Of a stretch of 64,000 nucleotides of DNA, positions 23,936 through 37,033 are shown in pieces. A program made the translations under genes and the position numbers. Location: contig VZSF01008870.1 in assembly GCA_013398295.1 (NCBI GenBank), forward strand, positions 902,033 to 966,032, read 5' to 3'. This DNA is from Chionis minor (lineage: Eukaryota > Chordata > Aves > Charadriiformes > Chionididae). Under the pieces are notes generated by a model. The model was not told the origin of the DNA and searched no databases. It worked only from the letters and a program-made list of their open reading frames with translations. Position 1 is the stretch's first letter; each line of letters starts with the position of its first letter.

Positions 23936-25480
23936 GTAATCAAGTTGTACATGCTGTCACCTCTGTTCATAGTTTGTTGTAAAAAAGCTATAAATATGCA
24001 GTATGTGTAGTATCAAGCAGTAAATATAAGTACATTTAGTCAGTTTAAAATTAAATTTTAGCTATAGGGAATGTGATAATATATAACCAGAACGCTAAAT
24101 TAAATATAAGAAGTGGTCTACCCATTGGTAAATAGATGGTAACTTCTCTGAAAAATAAACAAATTGATTCACACAGTAAACTGCCAGAGCTCCCTTGGCG
24201 CTGGAAAAGAAAGTCATTGGAGAACCTTCCCCAAAAGACTCGGGTATTTTATCTTTAAAAAGTAGGAAGAGATAGGATGCAATGGGCCCTGCTGGGAGAA
24301 AACAAGCTTTTTGCTTCATATCCACCCACTGTGGAACAACGCATAAAAGACTGTGGGTGCCACTTCGGATACAGTGACCTGGTATGAACCTACATTGTAT
24401 ACTTTTTTTAACCATTTTCCAAAGATACTGCTCTTAACTTCGTATCTCAGCTAGATAACAAACTCTGGTAAAAGTTTTTTGGTCGTGAAGAGAAATGTAT
24501 TGAATAGTGAAGGTGGTGGTAAGTTCAGAGAAGTAACAGAGACTCATGTCACTGGGACGTGGGAAAGTATGCCCAATGTAAGGCTAGAGAAAGTTGTGTC
24601 ACTGGAGGCGGCAGCTCCTTTATGAAAAGGAATGGAAAAGGATGAGTTAAATTACTTTTTACTGTAAGGTATTGGGTTATGATTTTGGTTAAAAAAAATT
24701 CACCACGGAATACTTTAAACACAAACCTTTAATTGTAGCTTTTGTTTTAATACCCACATTTGCCACCTATATGCAGGCTATAATTTGTCCCTCATACCTA
24801 ATTCAGTAAGCTAAATAATGTATGCAGAAAGGAATTTCTGTCCTGAAAAACGTCTGCAGGGAAAAACTCAGGTACAAATTCGGTATTTCATGGAGTTTTG
24901 ACAATTCTCAAGAAACAGTTGAAAATATTTTCTGAAGAAACTTCTTGCATCTCTTTCATCAGCAGTTATAAAATGTGTTCTTCCTGCAAATAGTCTGCAG
25001 TGCAAAAGCAAAGGCCAAAAAGGGTGTTCCTCTGGAGAGGTTTACACTTCTCATTTTGTTTCTTGTATTTCTGCAAAGTGAATTTGTAAAGCATCTATTA
25101 TTTATGCAGAATAAATTTATCCCATTCTCTCACACATACAGGATTCTAACTGTACTGTCTGTTTGGGGTTTTTTTCTTCTTCTTTCCCAGCTAGTTTCAA
25201 GCTCACCTTAGCACCCATAAAAAGATTTGCTTCTGTCCGTGTTTTGATAATCACCCTTCTAGACATCATAATGCATTTCAGCTCTGCAATTCACCATAGG
25301 TTTTCCTCATCTAACACAGTAAATAAAGTCTTTTCAAACTTGCTGATAACTTTACAGGACATGTTTAATGTACGTAGCCTCTTCACGTTCTAGTCTAGTA
25401 CCAAGTTAACTAGATTTTACTAATTCAATGTATCCTCGGTTCTGTTTTCTCCTAACCCTCTTTCTTTTTGTGTATTCTAG
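23936..25480 (+). other. ATP10A: ATP10A intron (visible exon 4 to 5), 1.5 kb
   Basis: It splits M4 into two halves. No repeat or extra exon is recognised; the open frames inside are short. Confidence 0.85.
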
Positions 25481-25733
25481 GTTATGATTCCGATTTCTTT
25501 GTATGTATCCATTGAAATAGTTAAAATCTGCCAAGTATACTTTATTCATCAAGATAAAGATTTGTATGATGAAGAAACAGACTCTCAGCTGCAGTGCCGA
25601 GCTTTAAATATCACAGAAGACTTAGGTCAGGTGCAGTTTATCTTTTCAGACAAGACTGGGACACTTACTGAAAACAAGATGGTTTTCCGAAGGTGCACTG
25701 TTTCTGGAATAGAGTATTCCCATGATGATAACG
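25481..25733 (+). CDS. ATP10A: ATP10A visible exon 5: M4 PISL motif and phosphorylation site
   Basis: The acceptor is TGTATTCTAG and the donor GTGAGC. The exon is 253 nt. It opens with [15 protein letters not shown], the second half of M4. PISL is the P4-ATPase version of the proline-containing transport motif and lines the lipid path. After [16 protein letters not shown] and [11 protein letters not shown] comes [11 protein letters not shown]. The Asp codon at 25649-25651 (residue 210 of the visible protein) is the aspartate that receives the ATP phosphate. [18 protein letters not shown] closes the exon. All catalytic residues expected here are intact. Confidence 0.98.
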
Positions 25734-28700
25734 GTGAGCTCATTATCTTGTTTTCTATCTAACAGTTGTACTTTGGGCAATCTGAAGTAGATATAAAAGT
25801 TACTGTAATCTTAAATCAAAAATAAAAACAAAAAAAATTGCCTGTATCCACTCAGCAAACTCCATAATAGCTGGTTTGGGATTAGTATAATTTGATGTCT
25901 GTGTTCAGCTGGCAATGACAGTCTTATCAAAGTGTTCTGTAACATCTACAGTATGTTGTCAAGACAGTTAAAGCTTCTGGCTTTCACTCCTGATCTAGTA
26001 AAACTCTTGAGCACATGGCTAATTTAAGCAAATTGAATAGTGCTGCTGGTATAACAATTGTTTTGTGTGTTTGAAGTATACTATGTAAAATACCAGTTTT
26101 ACACATACAGCCAGATTAGCGTCTGATTGAATACCTGGAAATGCCTGGGCTGAGAAATGAATGTAAACAAAGCTGCTGGTTTTCACATTAACAATTAACA
26201 TAGTCTGATCTAACAGCATATTTTATGTTACCTTTGTCAGAATCTTTTCAGTGCTCCTGTGTGACAAGTGTCTGCATTAAGGTATCTTCACTGCTGTGTG
26301 AACACTGCAGTTGAGAGAATGTCCCTAGGAATCAGGTTCTTGAAACACTAAAAAGTCACTCTTTGTCACAAGGGAATGTGAAGGCTGTCATCCCTGTGTC
26401 ATCTCATCACTCTTTTAGAACTATGAAGTGATTTCCTGTTTTGTGATTTGTTTGTAATTTGTGTTATTTTCCTGTAACGTTTTGTTGTTACCATTTTTGA
26501 CCTAACAGATCTTAACTCTTCAAATTGTACTGTCTGTATGCAGGAAAATATTGATAGCTACAATATTGCATTCCTACTTGAAAAAAAAAATGTCTTCATC
26601 TACCTAACACACAAAGAACACTGATTAGAAAGTTTTCTCAAATACCATTACAAAAGTTCAGCTTACAAATAAGATACAAAACAAGAGAAAAAAAAATCAA
26701 AATAGACTGGAAAATCTAAAATATGCTTTAGAGAGTTCATAAGATTACAAATTAGAAAAAGATATTTTAAAGTTATGGATTGTAAAAGGATTGTTCTTTT
26801 TTCTCCTACTTTAAAGTAGTACTGAGACGTTACATTTAAGGCATTCTTTTTCAGGTAACTAGGTATTTGGGTAGTGTTATTATCCTAACAGATTATCACT
26901 GAAAGAAGAACTTAAACAGGGACAAGCTGTGACTTCCTACCTCTGTACTGTAGGTAAGAAAGAGAGAAGAGGTAGATGAAGAGTATGTTTCTGGACTCCT
27001 AATGCTGCTTGTGGTATTCTGATTATTCATTCTTTTTTTCTTCTTCCTTGCCATTTATCATTTGCTTGTTCATACTAATTTCAGAGTGTACTTTATTGCT
27101 TGCAGGAATGATGATAGTACTGCCAACTAAAACAGTGCAGAAAGGGTATTTTTATGCGCTTGGTATCATCAGCTAATATGTAGGCTGAACTCAGGCTCCT
27201 GAATTTGAGTATTGAGTTTCAGATCTTTTTTTCTTCAAATGTAATGTATTTAACAGAAATCTAAGTCTGTGCATGCTTTCCTCTTATGATTTCAGATTAC
27301 AATATAAATGTTAATGAAAGCAGAGTGTATTTCGCTACAAACAGAAGTGTCAAATAAATACATGAAATAAACTGGTTCTTTTTTTGGTCATCCTTTTCAC
27401 GTATGGCTATGCTTGGGCTTTCTTGTAACTCCAGTCAGTATAAAATTTCTGAAAAATATAGGTTTTAAATTAACACAGAATTTATACATATTTTATACAC
27501 AGTATTTTATTCTCTTTTTTTCTTCTCTACAGAAAACAGATCTTTCTCTGTCATTCTATATATAAAAGGTGATATTTTCTATTGATTTTTTCCCATATAA
27601 TCAGGATTAATAACACAATGAAACTATTCTTCATTTTTAAGTCTTTTGCTAGCTCTATTATCCAGTCTGATTTTTCTAACCATCTCTTACCTTTTCTGCT
27701 GCTGAAATCTTCTTGTTTAGGTATGGGTAAATGTCTATCGCAGTTCTTTCTAGTTTTAGGGAGTGCATCAACAACATTTCATTACTTGCAAATGATTTAT
27801 CAGCTGCTTTTCTATGTTGTATGCCAAAGTATCTGAATTCCCCTCTGAGGTTTTGGGGCATATGTTATAACTGATGCCATCTTGCTCTGCACCTCAAGTT
27901 TTCCTGAAGATTTCATGTATTAGAAAATTCTAAAATCTTTCACTTGGCAAGTGATCTGAGGCTTGCACCATGTATGCAAGAAAGCAAACTAAAATGCATC
28001 TGCCTTTTCTTATCTGTTTCAAAGATGATCTGTGCCTTTCTTTGCTTATCTGAGTAATTTTTCAGGCAGAGTAGTTTGTTACTTGGAATCAAACTCTGAA
28101 TAGCGCTTTAGAATAGATGAAGAAATAAATTTAAAATGGTTTTACATGGGTCAAGATTCAGAAACTGAAGATAACAGGTAATTTGCTACTGTAAAAGCAG
28201 ATAGCTCAGGATGGAAATATCCTTGTTCTGAGCTCTTCTGGCCTAAGTTTGTTATTCTACTGTCTCTGGGTAGCAATGCCTGTTATTCCAGTTGCTTGAC
28301 CCTTCTTGTGATAAGATCCTGTTTTCAGTTATGGATAGTTTTACAGAATTTAACTATTTAGTTCAAGTTTTCCATGCCAGATGTTTGCCTCAGGCATGAA
28401 CTCTGGGGGAGAAATTTCAGCCATTCAGAAATGGAGAACAGCTCCATTCAGCCATACCCAAGAAAAAGGCTAAGATGTAACACACTTTTTTCCCATGCTA
28501 AGAAGTTCTGGCAGATTTTCATCTCAAGACATCCAGAGGCCCTGTATTCTGGGGCTCAGCCATGCACACACACATGCGTTATGTTATGCCTAGAGTGGCA
28601 GACTGAGAGCTGAAATTTCCTCACTTTGGAACTTTAATTTTCTGTTGAAGCATTTTTTCTGCATAATCTAGGACTGCTGCATATCTGTTAATTACTCAAT

Positions 28701-30013
28701 CAACAGATTGTGCATAGCCTTCACAAATTGTCTCTATGCTGCATTATAAGCTTTCCTCCCTAAAATTTGTTCACAGTTATGAGCAGTTATCCCATTCATT
28801 TCTGTTCTACAGGGATTGTTATACTGCATTTGTTATCATCATATCTGAGTTCCTTCCACTAGTGCATTAAGCAACGCCTGTGTCTTTCCTTATGTGGAAA
28901 GCTTAGTCTTTCCCCTTCTTCCTCTCCCTATGCATGCAGTGCACAATTTGTTTGGGTTTGGGGACTGCTTAAAAGTCACACGCTACGCTGTTTTATGTTT
29001 GGCATATTTGAGGCAGCATGTCTTTTTCTTGAGTGGTGGGAGTGTCCTTATTTTCTTCGGAAATTCATTCCACAAAGCCATGTAAATTCCCTGTGTGAAG
29101 GGCGAGCTTTATGATTACAGGGGAGAGTTCTGTTTTGCATCAGATGTGGACATGTTAATCATGGTTTTCTTCACAGAGGCTTATGTGGACCTTACGCAGG
29201 GTTGAAGCAATTAAATGCTTCTATAATAGAAACTGAAACCCTGAACAACACTTCATACTTTTTTTAGGTAGTATAGGGAACAAGGGGCAGTTTTCATGAA
29301 TTTGCTGGAGAAAACATTTTCCTGCAGAATTCTGTATTAGCTCTAAGTTTCTTAGGAGGCTGATGGCGCTAGGCCCAGGAGTATTGCATTGTTTTAGTCT
29401 AGACAAGAGGTGTCAAAAACATGAATAATAGGGGCCAATGAATTGCATCAGTGTGGGATAGAACTTCTTAGCCAACTGGAGGTAGTACAAAGTATTACTC
29501 ATGGGTACTGCTATGCGAGCTTAGCACCGAAGAGGAATGTGGGAACGCTTGTGGAGGCTGTGAGGGAAGGTGTGAGTGTGCTTGGCAACAGTTCCATGAT
29601 GCAAGCTCCATCAAATATTCATCATTGTTGAGGTCACCTGTAATATTTTGGTGATGGATTATGCACTGATCAGGATCAAACTACAAGAATACGTGCTGCA
29701 CCTTTGGGCCCTCTGCATACTATGTTGATAGGGATGGGATTCTTGTTAACTGGTTTTAGATATTTGTATGGAAGCTAGTCATCTGGTGACTTGACAGTTA
29801 ATGCCTAAAATTAAGCATTTGTAGGATCTTATTCATCAGACCTGTTTTAGACATCTAGGTCTGTTGTCTAATACATGGCTGTTTCTCTGTGGTTTAGAGA
29901 AAAATTGTTTTCTAAATATAGGTGAAAAGAATTCCCACCTCATGTCTCTGTGACCTGTGTTCTTAAATCTGTTCTGTTGTCTCCTTCAGACGTTCTTGAT
30001 TCACAGAGTGTTA
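25734..30013 (+). other. ATP10A: ATP10A large intron (visible exon 5 to 6), 5' part
   Basis: 4.3 kb of AT-rich sequence after donor GTGAGC. I see no exon, RNA gene or large repeat here. Confidence 0.8.
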
Positions 30014-32222
30014 ATTCATAGAATCATAGAATCTTAGGGGCTGGAAGGGACCTCTGGAGATCATCTAGTCCAACCCCCGAGCCAGAGCAGGTCCACCTAG
30101 AGCAGGTTGCACAGGATGGTGTCCAGGTGGGTTTTGAATGTCTCCAGAGTCAGAGACTCCACCACCTCTCTGGGCAGCCTCTTCCAGTCCTCTGCCACCC
30201 TCAAAGGAAAGAAGTTCCTCCTCAAGTTCAGACGAAACTTCGTATATTCAAGTTTGTGCCCGTTACCTCTTGTCCTACCACTGGGCACCACTGAAAAAAG
30301 GCTGGCCCCCTCCTCCCAGCACCATCCTTTTAGGTGTTTATAAGCATTGATGAGATTCCCCCCTCAGTCTTCTCTTCTCCAGACTAAAATAACCCAACTC
30401 CCTCAGCCTTTCCTCATAAGAAAGGTGCTCCAGCCCCTAATCATCTCCATAGCCTTTTGCTGTACCCTCTCCAGCAGTTCCCTGTCCTTCTTAAACAGGG
30501 GAGCCCAGAACAGGACACAGTACTCGAGTTGCGGCCTCACCAGGGCAGAGTAGAGGGGGAGGATGAGCTCCCTTGACCTGCTTGCCACACTGTTCTTGAT
30601 GCACCCCAGGATGCCATTGGCCTTCTTGGCCACAAGGGCCCATTGCTGGCTCATGGTCATCCTGTTGTCCACCAGGACTCCCAGGTCCCTCTCTGCAGAG
30701 CTGCTTTCCAGCAGGTCAGCCCCTAACCCGTACTGGTGCATGAGGTTATTCCTCCCCAGGAATATTCCTCCACCACTTGTTACAGGCCTCCAACTAAACT
30801 CTGCCCCAGTGATCACAACTCTCTGAGACCTACCTGCCAGCCAGCTTTCAATCCACCCCACTGTCCATTCATCTAACCCACATTTCCTAAGCTTGCCTAT
30901 GAGGATGCTGTGGGAGACAGTGTCAAAAGCCTTGCTGAAGTCAAGGCGGACAACATCCACCACCCTCCCCTTATCTATCCATCCAGTCATGCCATCGTAG
31001 AAGGCTATCAGATTAGTCAGACATGACTTCCCCTTGGTGAATCCATGTTCACTACTTCTGATAACCTTCTCTTCCTCCAGATGTTTGGAGATTACACCCA
31101 GAACGAGCTGTTCCATCATCTTTCCAGGGATGGAGGTGAGGCCGACTGGCCTGTAGTTTCCCGGATCTTCCTTCTTGCCCTTTTTGAAGACTGGAGTGAC
31201 ATTGGCTTTCCTCCAGTCCTCAGGCATCTCACCTGTTCTCCATCTCTTTCAAAGATGATGGAGAGTGGACCAGCAGTGACTTCTGCCAGCTCCCTCAGCA
31301 CTTGCAGGTGCATCCCATCAGGACACATGGACTTGTGAATGTCCAGTTTACCTAACGGATCTCTAACTTGATCCTTCTCAACCGAGGGAGAGTCTTCCTT
31401 CCTCCAGACTTTCCCTGTTACCTGTAAAGTCTGGGGGTCCTGAGGGATGAGCCTCTGGGGTGCCTGAGCAGTGAAGACTGAAGCAAAGAAGGCATTCAGT
31501 AATTCCGCCTTCTCTACATTGTCTGTCACCATGGCGCCGGTCTCATTCAATAGCAGGCTCACATTCTGTCTAGTTTTTCTTCTGCCAGTAATGTGCTTGA
31601 ATAAACCCTTCCTTGCCAGATTTAATTCCAAGGAGGCCTTGGCTTTCCTTATTTCATCCCTGCATACTCTGACAGCATTCTTGTAATCATCCCAAGTGGT
31701 CAGTCCCTTCTTCCACATTTTGTAAACTTCCTTCTTCCCCTTGAGCTTTTTCAGGAGCTCACTTCTCAACCATGCAGGTCTCCTGCTTCACCTGCCTGAT
31801 TTCTTGCTCTTAGGGATTCACCGATCCTGAGCTTGGAGGAAGTGATACCTAAAAATCAACCAGCTCTCTTGAGTCCCCCTACCCTCTAGAGCCCTAACCC
31901 ATGGGATTTCTCCAAGCACTTTCTTGAAGAGATCATAATTAGCTCTCCTGAAGTTCAAGGTTGCAATCCTACTTGTCGTTTTATGCCCACTACACGTAAT
32001 CCTGAACTCTATCTTCTCATGGTCACTGCAGCCAAGGCTGCCCCCAATCTTAACATCCTCCTCCAATCCCTCTTTGTTCGTCAATACTAGGTCCAGTAGT
32101 GTACCTCTCCTTGTTGGCCCTTCCACCACCTGAATCAAAAAGTTATCATCAATACACTGGAGGAACCTCCTGGACTGTACATGCCTGGCCATGTAGCCTT
32201 CCCAGGGGATACCAGGGTGAAT
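30014..32222 (-). mobile_element. CR1 retrotransposon, 2.2 kb copy with endonuclease end and reverse transcriptase
   Basis: The longest CR1 copy here. On the reverse strand, in order: the end of the endonuclease (about 32200-31820: ARHVQSRRFLQCID, LVLTNKEGLEE, SDHEKIEFRI); the linker (31770-31120: KAELLNAFFASVFT); the reverse transcriptase (31227-30780: RPVGLTSIPGKMMEQLV, the motif-A block LDFSKAFDTVSHSIL); and the carboxy end (30780-30400: [28 protein letters not shown]). A frame change occurs near 31120-31230. At about 30770-30785 the reverse transcriptase jumps from WRPVTSG straight to IFLGRNNLM, so the segment with the catalytic FADD box is missing. The 3' tail at 30014-30033 reads as degenerate ATTC/ATAG octamers. 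It cannot be active. Confidence 0.95.
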
Positions 32223-35200
32223 TCAGGAGCAGAGTATGTCATGGACCACTCCAAGCAGAAGAATAGTTGTTCCATTCATAAATGTCCTGGGCATTTATGG
32301 AATACCTATTGGCACTATACTCTCATTAAATCACAGAATTATTCTTCCAATCAGTGCTTCCTCCTAGCCCAAAAGAATCTTATCAACAAAAAGAAAGGAA
32401 TTGTTTCCCTGTATATAAAATTACTTTGCCACTTCATAGCTTTTCCCTTCAGGCTAGTTGCCAGCCTCTAACAGTTCTTGGAACTGGCCATGCCTCAAGT
32501 CTGTCTGCTAATCCCAGGGACAGTAGATGCCCAAAAGCTGACTGTGCTTCTGAAAGTCGTGATGTGATTTAGCTACAACTAGATGCTCTTGGCCTGACAT
32601 TTGTCCTAGTTGTTTTCCAAATGCTGAATTAATCGTGCTCTTGCTTATGGGGTGTGATCTCTGTTTTTCTAGTTTTGGCCACCCATTGTATGGAACTTTT
32701 GACAAAACACAAGTTGAATCTCCATGAATGCAACCACACAAATCTGAAAAATCTGATTTTTTTCATTCTTTGCATTCCTCCCCCTTCCTTCCAATGACTG
32801 TGACAAAATCTCTAGACAACATAAGAATAAAAGAATTTTTTGGGTATGAAGGCAGATGATGAAAACCTGAGTGATTTTCTCTTGCCTAGCAAAGTTTATT
32901 AATCAGTAAATCTAAGAAAGAAAGAGTTTCTTTCTGCTTTATATTTTTTTCTTGCCGAAGATTGGCCAGCAGCTACTTTTCGTAGGAAACTGCATTATAT
33001 TTAAAAATGTCTTTCCTGTTTGGGGGGCTGTTTTGTAGAGGAAATTTCCTACTCTTTTTGTACATAGTCAGGAGAACACAGACTGCACATTCCAGGCACA
33101 CTAGAGAATTGGATTTATTAAAAAAAAAGACATAAAAATCAATAAAACCTTTTCTGTAAATGCAGCTGTAGCTTCCAAAGGGACTTCTCATCTGCCGCCT
33201 TTAGAATTTGACAATCTTCAGAAATCAGGATAGTCCATTTAAGCCTTCCCCAGAAAGATCAAAACCTTTAGCAGAACTGCGTGCTTCAGGCACTCTGTGT
33301 AGCTTGTTTGTAGTTTCTGTTTACATTTGTTACCGCTTTTTGAAAAATTTTAATTGGTAACTAAGGAGAAAATCAGTGCTAGTAGATGTAGAGCTCAGTA
33401 CATTGGGAGTGCCCCATTTTAAATCCTATAGAAGACAGAATAACTCATATTTAGAGACAGCTAATACTTTTGTCTAAGTGTATACCTGCGCTCACAATTC
33501 CTGAGGGAAACCTCCAGAAAAGCAGGAATGATCTCCATATCTAAGTGGAGCAAAGAGTTCTTAATGAAGGATTTAAGATTATTCATTGTAAGCCCCTGGG
33601 AATGCCAAGAGGGGAGAGGAAGGAAAATCTTGGTGTTTTCTCATCTCAAGACTTGTCCTTATGTGGAAGTTCTTGCAAAGTAAATTAACTTAGATTATGT
33701 TAGCACACTTGTATAAATTTATAGCATGCTAGCTGCTTGACTGACTTTTTACGTAGACACTAGAGGCACTTGCATTCATGAAATAATAAGGAAATAAGGT
33801 GGTGTGGTGGTGTGAGTGAGTACTGCACATCTAGATTTACTTCATGATAGTTCAGTAACAGCCTTATTCAATGGTTTGGGATGAAATGGAATTATCCCAT
33901 GGTGAAATCAGGGCCCACACACTGACAGCTGAGTTATTCTGGGTTAGGTGGTCTGCAGTGTTATTTTGCTTGAAGGGAAGTTCCTCAGAGTTTCCTGATT
34001 CCACTTTTCTAGTTGAACATCTGGCTGTGTGGCAACAGTGTCTCCGTCAGCCTGCAAAATGGATGCCTCATCATATAATGTAGATAGCATGAAAGGTAAA
34101 ATAAAAACAAGCTAAATCAAAACATAATGAAATAAAAGGGTTTTTTTAAATAAAAGAATGTCTCTTCCAACACTTAGCAGCTGCTACAGGAGTTTTGTTT
34201 ATAGCTTACTGTTGTCTCCTGAAAGATGGAAGAGAGTTCATGGAATAAATATTAACTATTGTTTCTTCTTTGTGCTGTAATTATAAAATGAACTTGACGA
34301 TAGTGAAATTTTACTTTCATGAATTGGATTGCTGTGTTTCTCAAAGTTGTTTGTGTCTTTGCCCTTAATAAAAAACTCTCTATCAGACAAAAGATCAAGG
34401 CCATCAATTTTCAGTGCTGAAACTGAAAAGCATCCCACAACAATGTCTTTCAGGTTATAATGTTCACAGGAAAAGGTTCTGAATCGGAGAGGCTGAGTGG
34501 GTGGAGGGAACAGCATGTTCCCAAAGAAGCACACTTTACACAGCTGAAGCATTGTGAACCTTTGCTGTAACGTAACAATTGAACTGGGTTTCGTTATTTC
34601 TTCAAACTTCTTAATTCTTGCTGCATACTATGTAAGGCTGCACTTGAGAAAATGTTGAAAGGTGCTAAGACCTGGTTTTTATTATCAAGCTTACCTTGAT
34701 TTAAACTGAAATAACACCATTTCTATCAAAAGAATTATATTTGGCTTGGTTAAATAAGATTCTAGTCTTCTATCTACTTTCCCTTTTTCTTCTTTTTCTT
34801 AGTGGCTGGAAAAATTAAATGAATATGCTACAATGAAAACCTGTATAGAGAGCAAGAGATAGCTAATATTACATAGACTAGAAAGGACCACACTGTTGGT
34901 ATAATACCAATAAATAAGCTGAGCACTGCATTAGGAAACAGCTTTTGCTATGTTAAATAAACAAAACATTTTTAGACGTAATGTAAGAAAGAAGAAAGAG
35001 CAATGAAGAATACAGAGATATGTTATGCAAGTATAACTGTCTACTGTGCATGAAATGCATTCCCTGCTGGATCATAGAGCTTTTATACATGGAATAAAAT
35101 GATAATCAGTTCAGGGTCTTTGGAGTCACGTATTTCAAGATGTGTTTTCAGAGCAGAAGCTTGAATTAGGTATGATTATTAAAGAAAAAACAGCCTTTTT

Positions 35201-35693
35201 TAAAAAACTCTGCTCAGAATGGAGTTAGACAAACTGGATAGCACATTTTGCAAGGCTGAAAAGCGTAATTGTAGCCAGTCCTTTCCCTGTCAAGGAATAT
35301 TACCTGTTATGAGAAGTGCAGCATTCTGTCAGTCTACCATTCAAATGCCCAGCGTGCACACTGAGGAAGATTATCCCTATGGCAAATCCAAGTTTTTCTT
35401 ACTCTTTTCGTGAAAGAGGCTGAGTGTCCACGTCACGCCAGCTGGCATTGAGGGAGGTTTGCTGCTTAGAGCCCTAGTGAAGATGAAGCACAAAAATGTG
35501 TTTCTTATGATTGATTTCAGTCTTAAACAATGGTAAAGTGCAGAAAACCTTACCAGTGTGTCATCTTGAGCCATGATTTTTCAACCTGGGCTTTGCAGCG
35601 TGTAACTAGTAGCCTGCAGAAGATAATTAAAGCAGAGATTGCACTGCCAAGCTGGGCACTGCCCTCCACAGGCCTCCTCCCAGGATATGCATT

Positions 35694-35764
35694 CAATCAT
35701 ACCTCCCCAGATGTGCGCTCCATCGTACGTCCACAGATGTGTGCTCCATCATACCTCCCCAGTG
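35694..35764. repeat. 26-bp imperfect tandem repeat, about 2.7 copies
   Basis: Units start at 35694, 35720 and 35746. They share the pattern CATACCTCCCCAGATGTG with substitutions (ATCGTACGTCCACAGATGTG in the second). The third unit is cut short. Confidence 0.75.
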
Positions 35765-36986
35765 CAGAGAAGGACGGAAGTCCTTCAGTGTGCCACTCCG
35801 TTCTGCTCCTTGAGGCATCATCTTAAAGTGACACACTACGATGTCCACATGGCTCCTTCTTTCCCCGCATGCCTGGGTTTCCTTTGGAAAGAAACTGGGG
35901 TGCTGCAAGAATACAGTGAGCAGCCTGGCCCCCCTCTTCGTTGAGGGCCTGGATCGATGCTTATGACATGCTGCAGGTGACTTTGGGCCCTCAGTGTAGA
36001 CTCCTGATACAGACAAACCTATGATGAGTTGAATTAAATCCACAGTATAGGGATCTGCACTTCTACTGGGAAAATGCACGGAAGCTTACAGAGCAGGAGA
36101 AAGTAGGAATTAGTGAGCAAGAGCGATGGGTCAGGTTAGAACTATGCTGCCCCAAAGCATGTGCAACAAGTGGCAGGAAGCAGCCTGTGCAGGTGGATTG
36201 AAATTTATTTCCTTGCAACTCATTACCAGGCAACAGAAGGGCCAAGGAGACCAGTGACCTCCCTAATTTTTTGAGCTGTCTTCTAGATTGTGTCATCTGA
36301 ATCAAAGGATAAGGTAGGCACTGAAAGGAGAAGGCAACGGTGCTGTTCTCTTCCATTTGCAGTTGTGTGTGGCTCAACGAGTGGCTGCCCTCACAGCACT
36401 GAGTGTGCCATTGCTTAACTTCGTCACAGCACATAACACACAGAAGCATGAATCACACCAAATAACGCTAATGAAGGAGACTCCTCAATCACCCACAGTT
36501 AGTCGATGTCAGCCTCAGGGCCTGGGCTGCAGGGCTGTGTTTGAGCTATGGGGCACAAGTGATCTGCAATGTGCCCTACAGTCTGTTCTCCGTGTCTCAA
36601 AATGCTCTGTGGCCCTTTCTACCTCCATGGCCTAACTTTCTTCCATCAGGAGCCAGAGCGCAGCACAGGATGTTGCATACCCGGGCGTGCAATTAGAGCA
36701 ATGACCTGTGTATTCACAGCCAGGACTGAGAAGCTCTCCCAGCTCCCACATTTCAGACAGAGCCTATACATGTTAAAAAAACCTCTGATGTTCCATGTTG
36801 TACCGATAGATTTATCCCTATGTACTGTGTGTGGTCTAACTTCAAGTCCTCTGAAGGCTTTCTGACAGCTAAAACATGTTGGAAAATTGCAGCGGATGGC
36901 GAGGATGGGTTTTTCTTTGATCATAAAGCTAGCATAAAAAGTGATCCCTTGCCAAACTCACTATATGTAATACAAGATTTTTCCAG

Positions 36987-37033
36987 GAAGTATTTCAGAA
37001 ATTTCTTCTGAAATACTTCTTTTTTTTTTTTTT
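36987..37033 (+). repeat. perfect 14-bp inverted repeat followed by a run of 14 T
   Basis: The left arm GAAGTATTTCAGAA (36987-37000) and right arm TTCTGAAATACTTC (37006-37019) are exact reverse complements around the loop ATTTC. A T-run occupies 37020-37033. It lies deep in the ATP10A intron. A bacterial terminator has this shape, but this is vertebrate DNA, so that meaning does not apply. Confidence 0.9.

Noticed and set aside
32325..32370. AAATCACAGAATTATTCTTCC looked like another CR1 3' end.
   Set aside because: Only about 15 bases resemble CR1; no 3' UTR follows.
35693..36449. Two overlapping 128-codon reverse-strand frames considered as an antisense gene.
   Set aside because: No known domain, no promoter or splice pattern, and the opposite strand is equally open.
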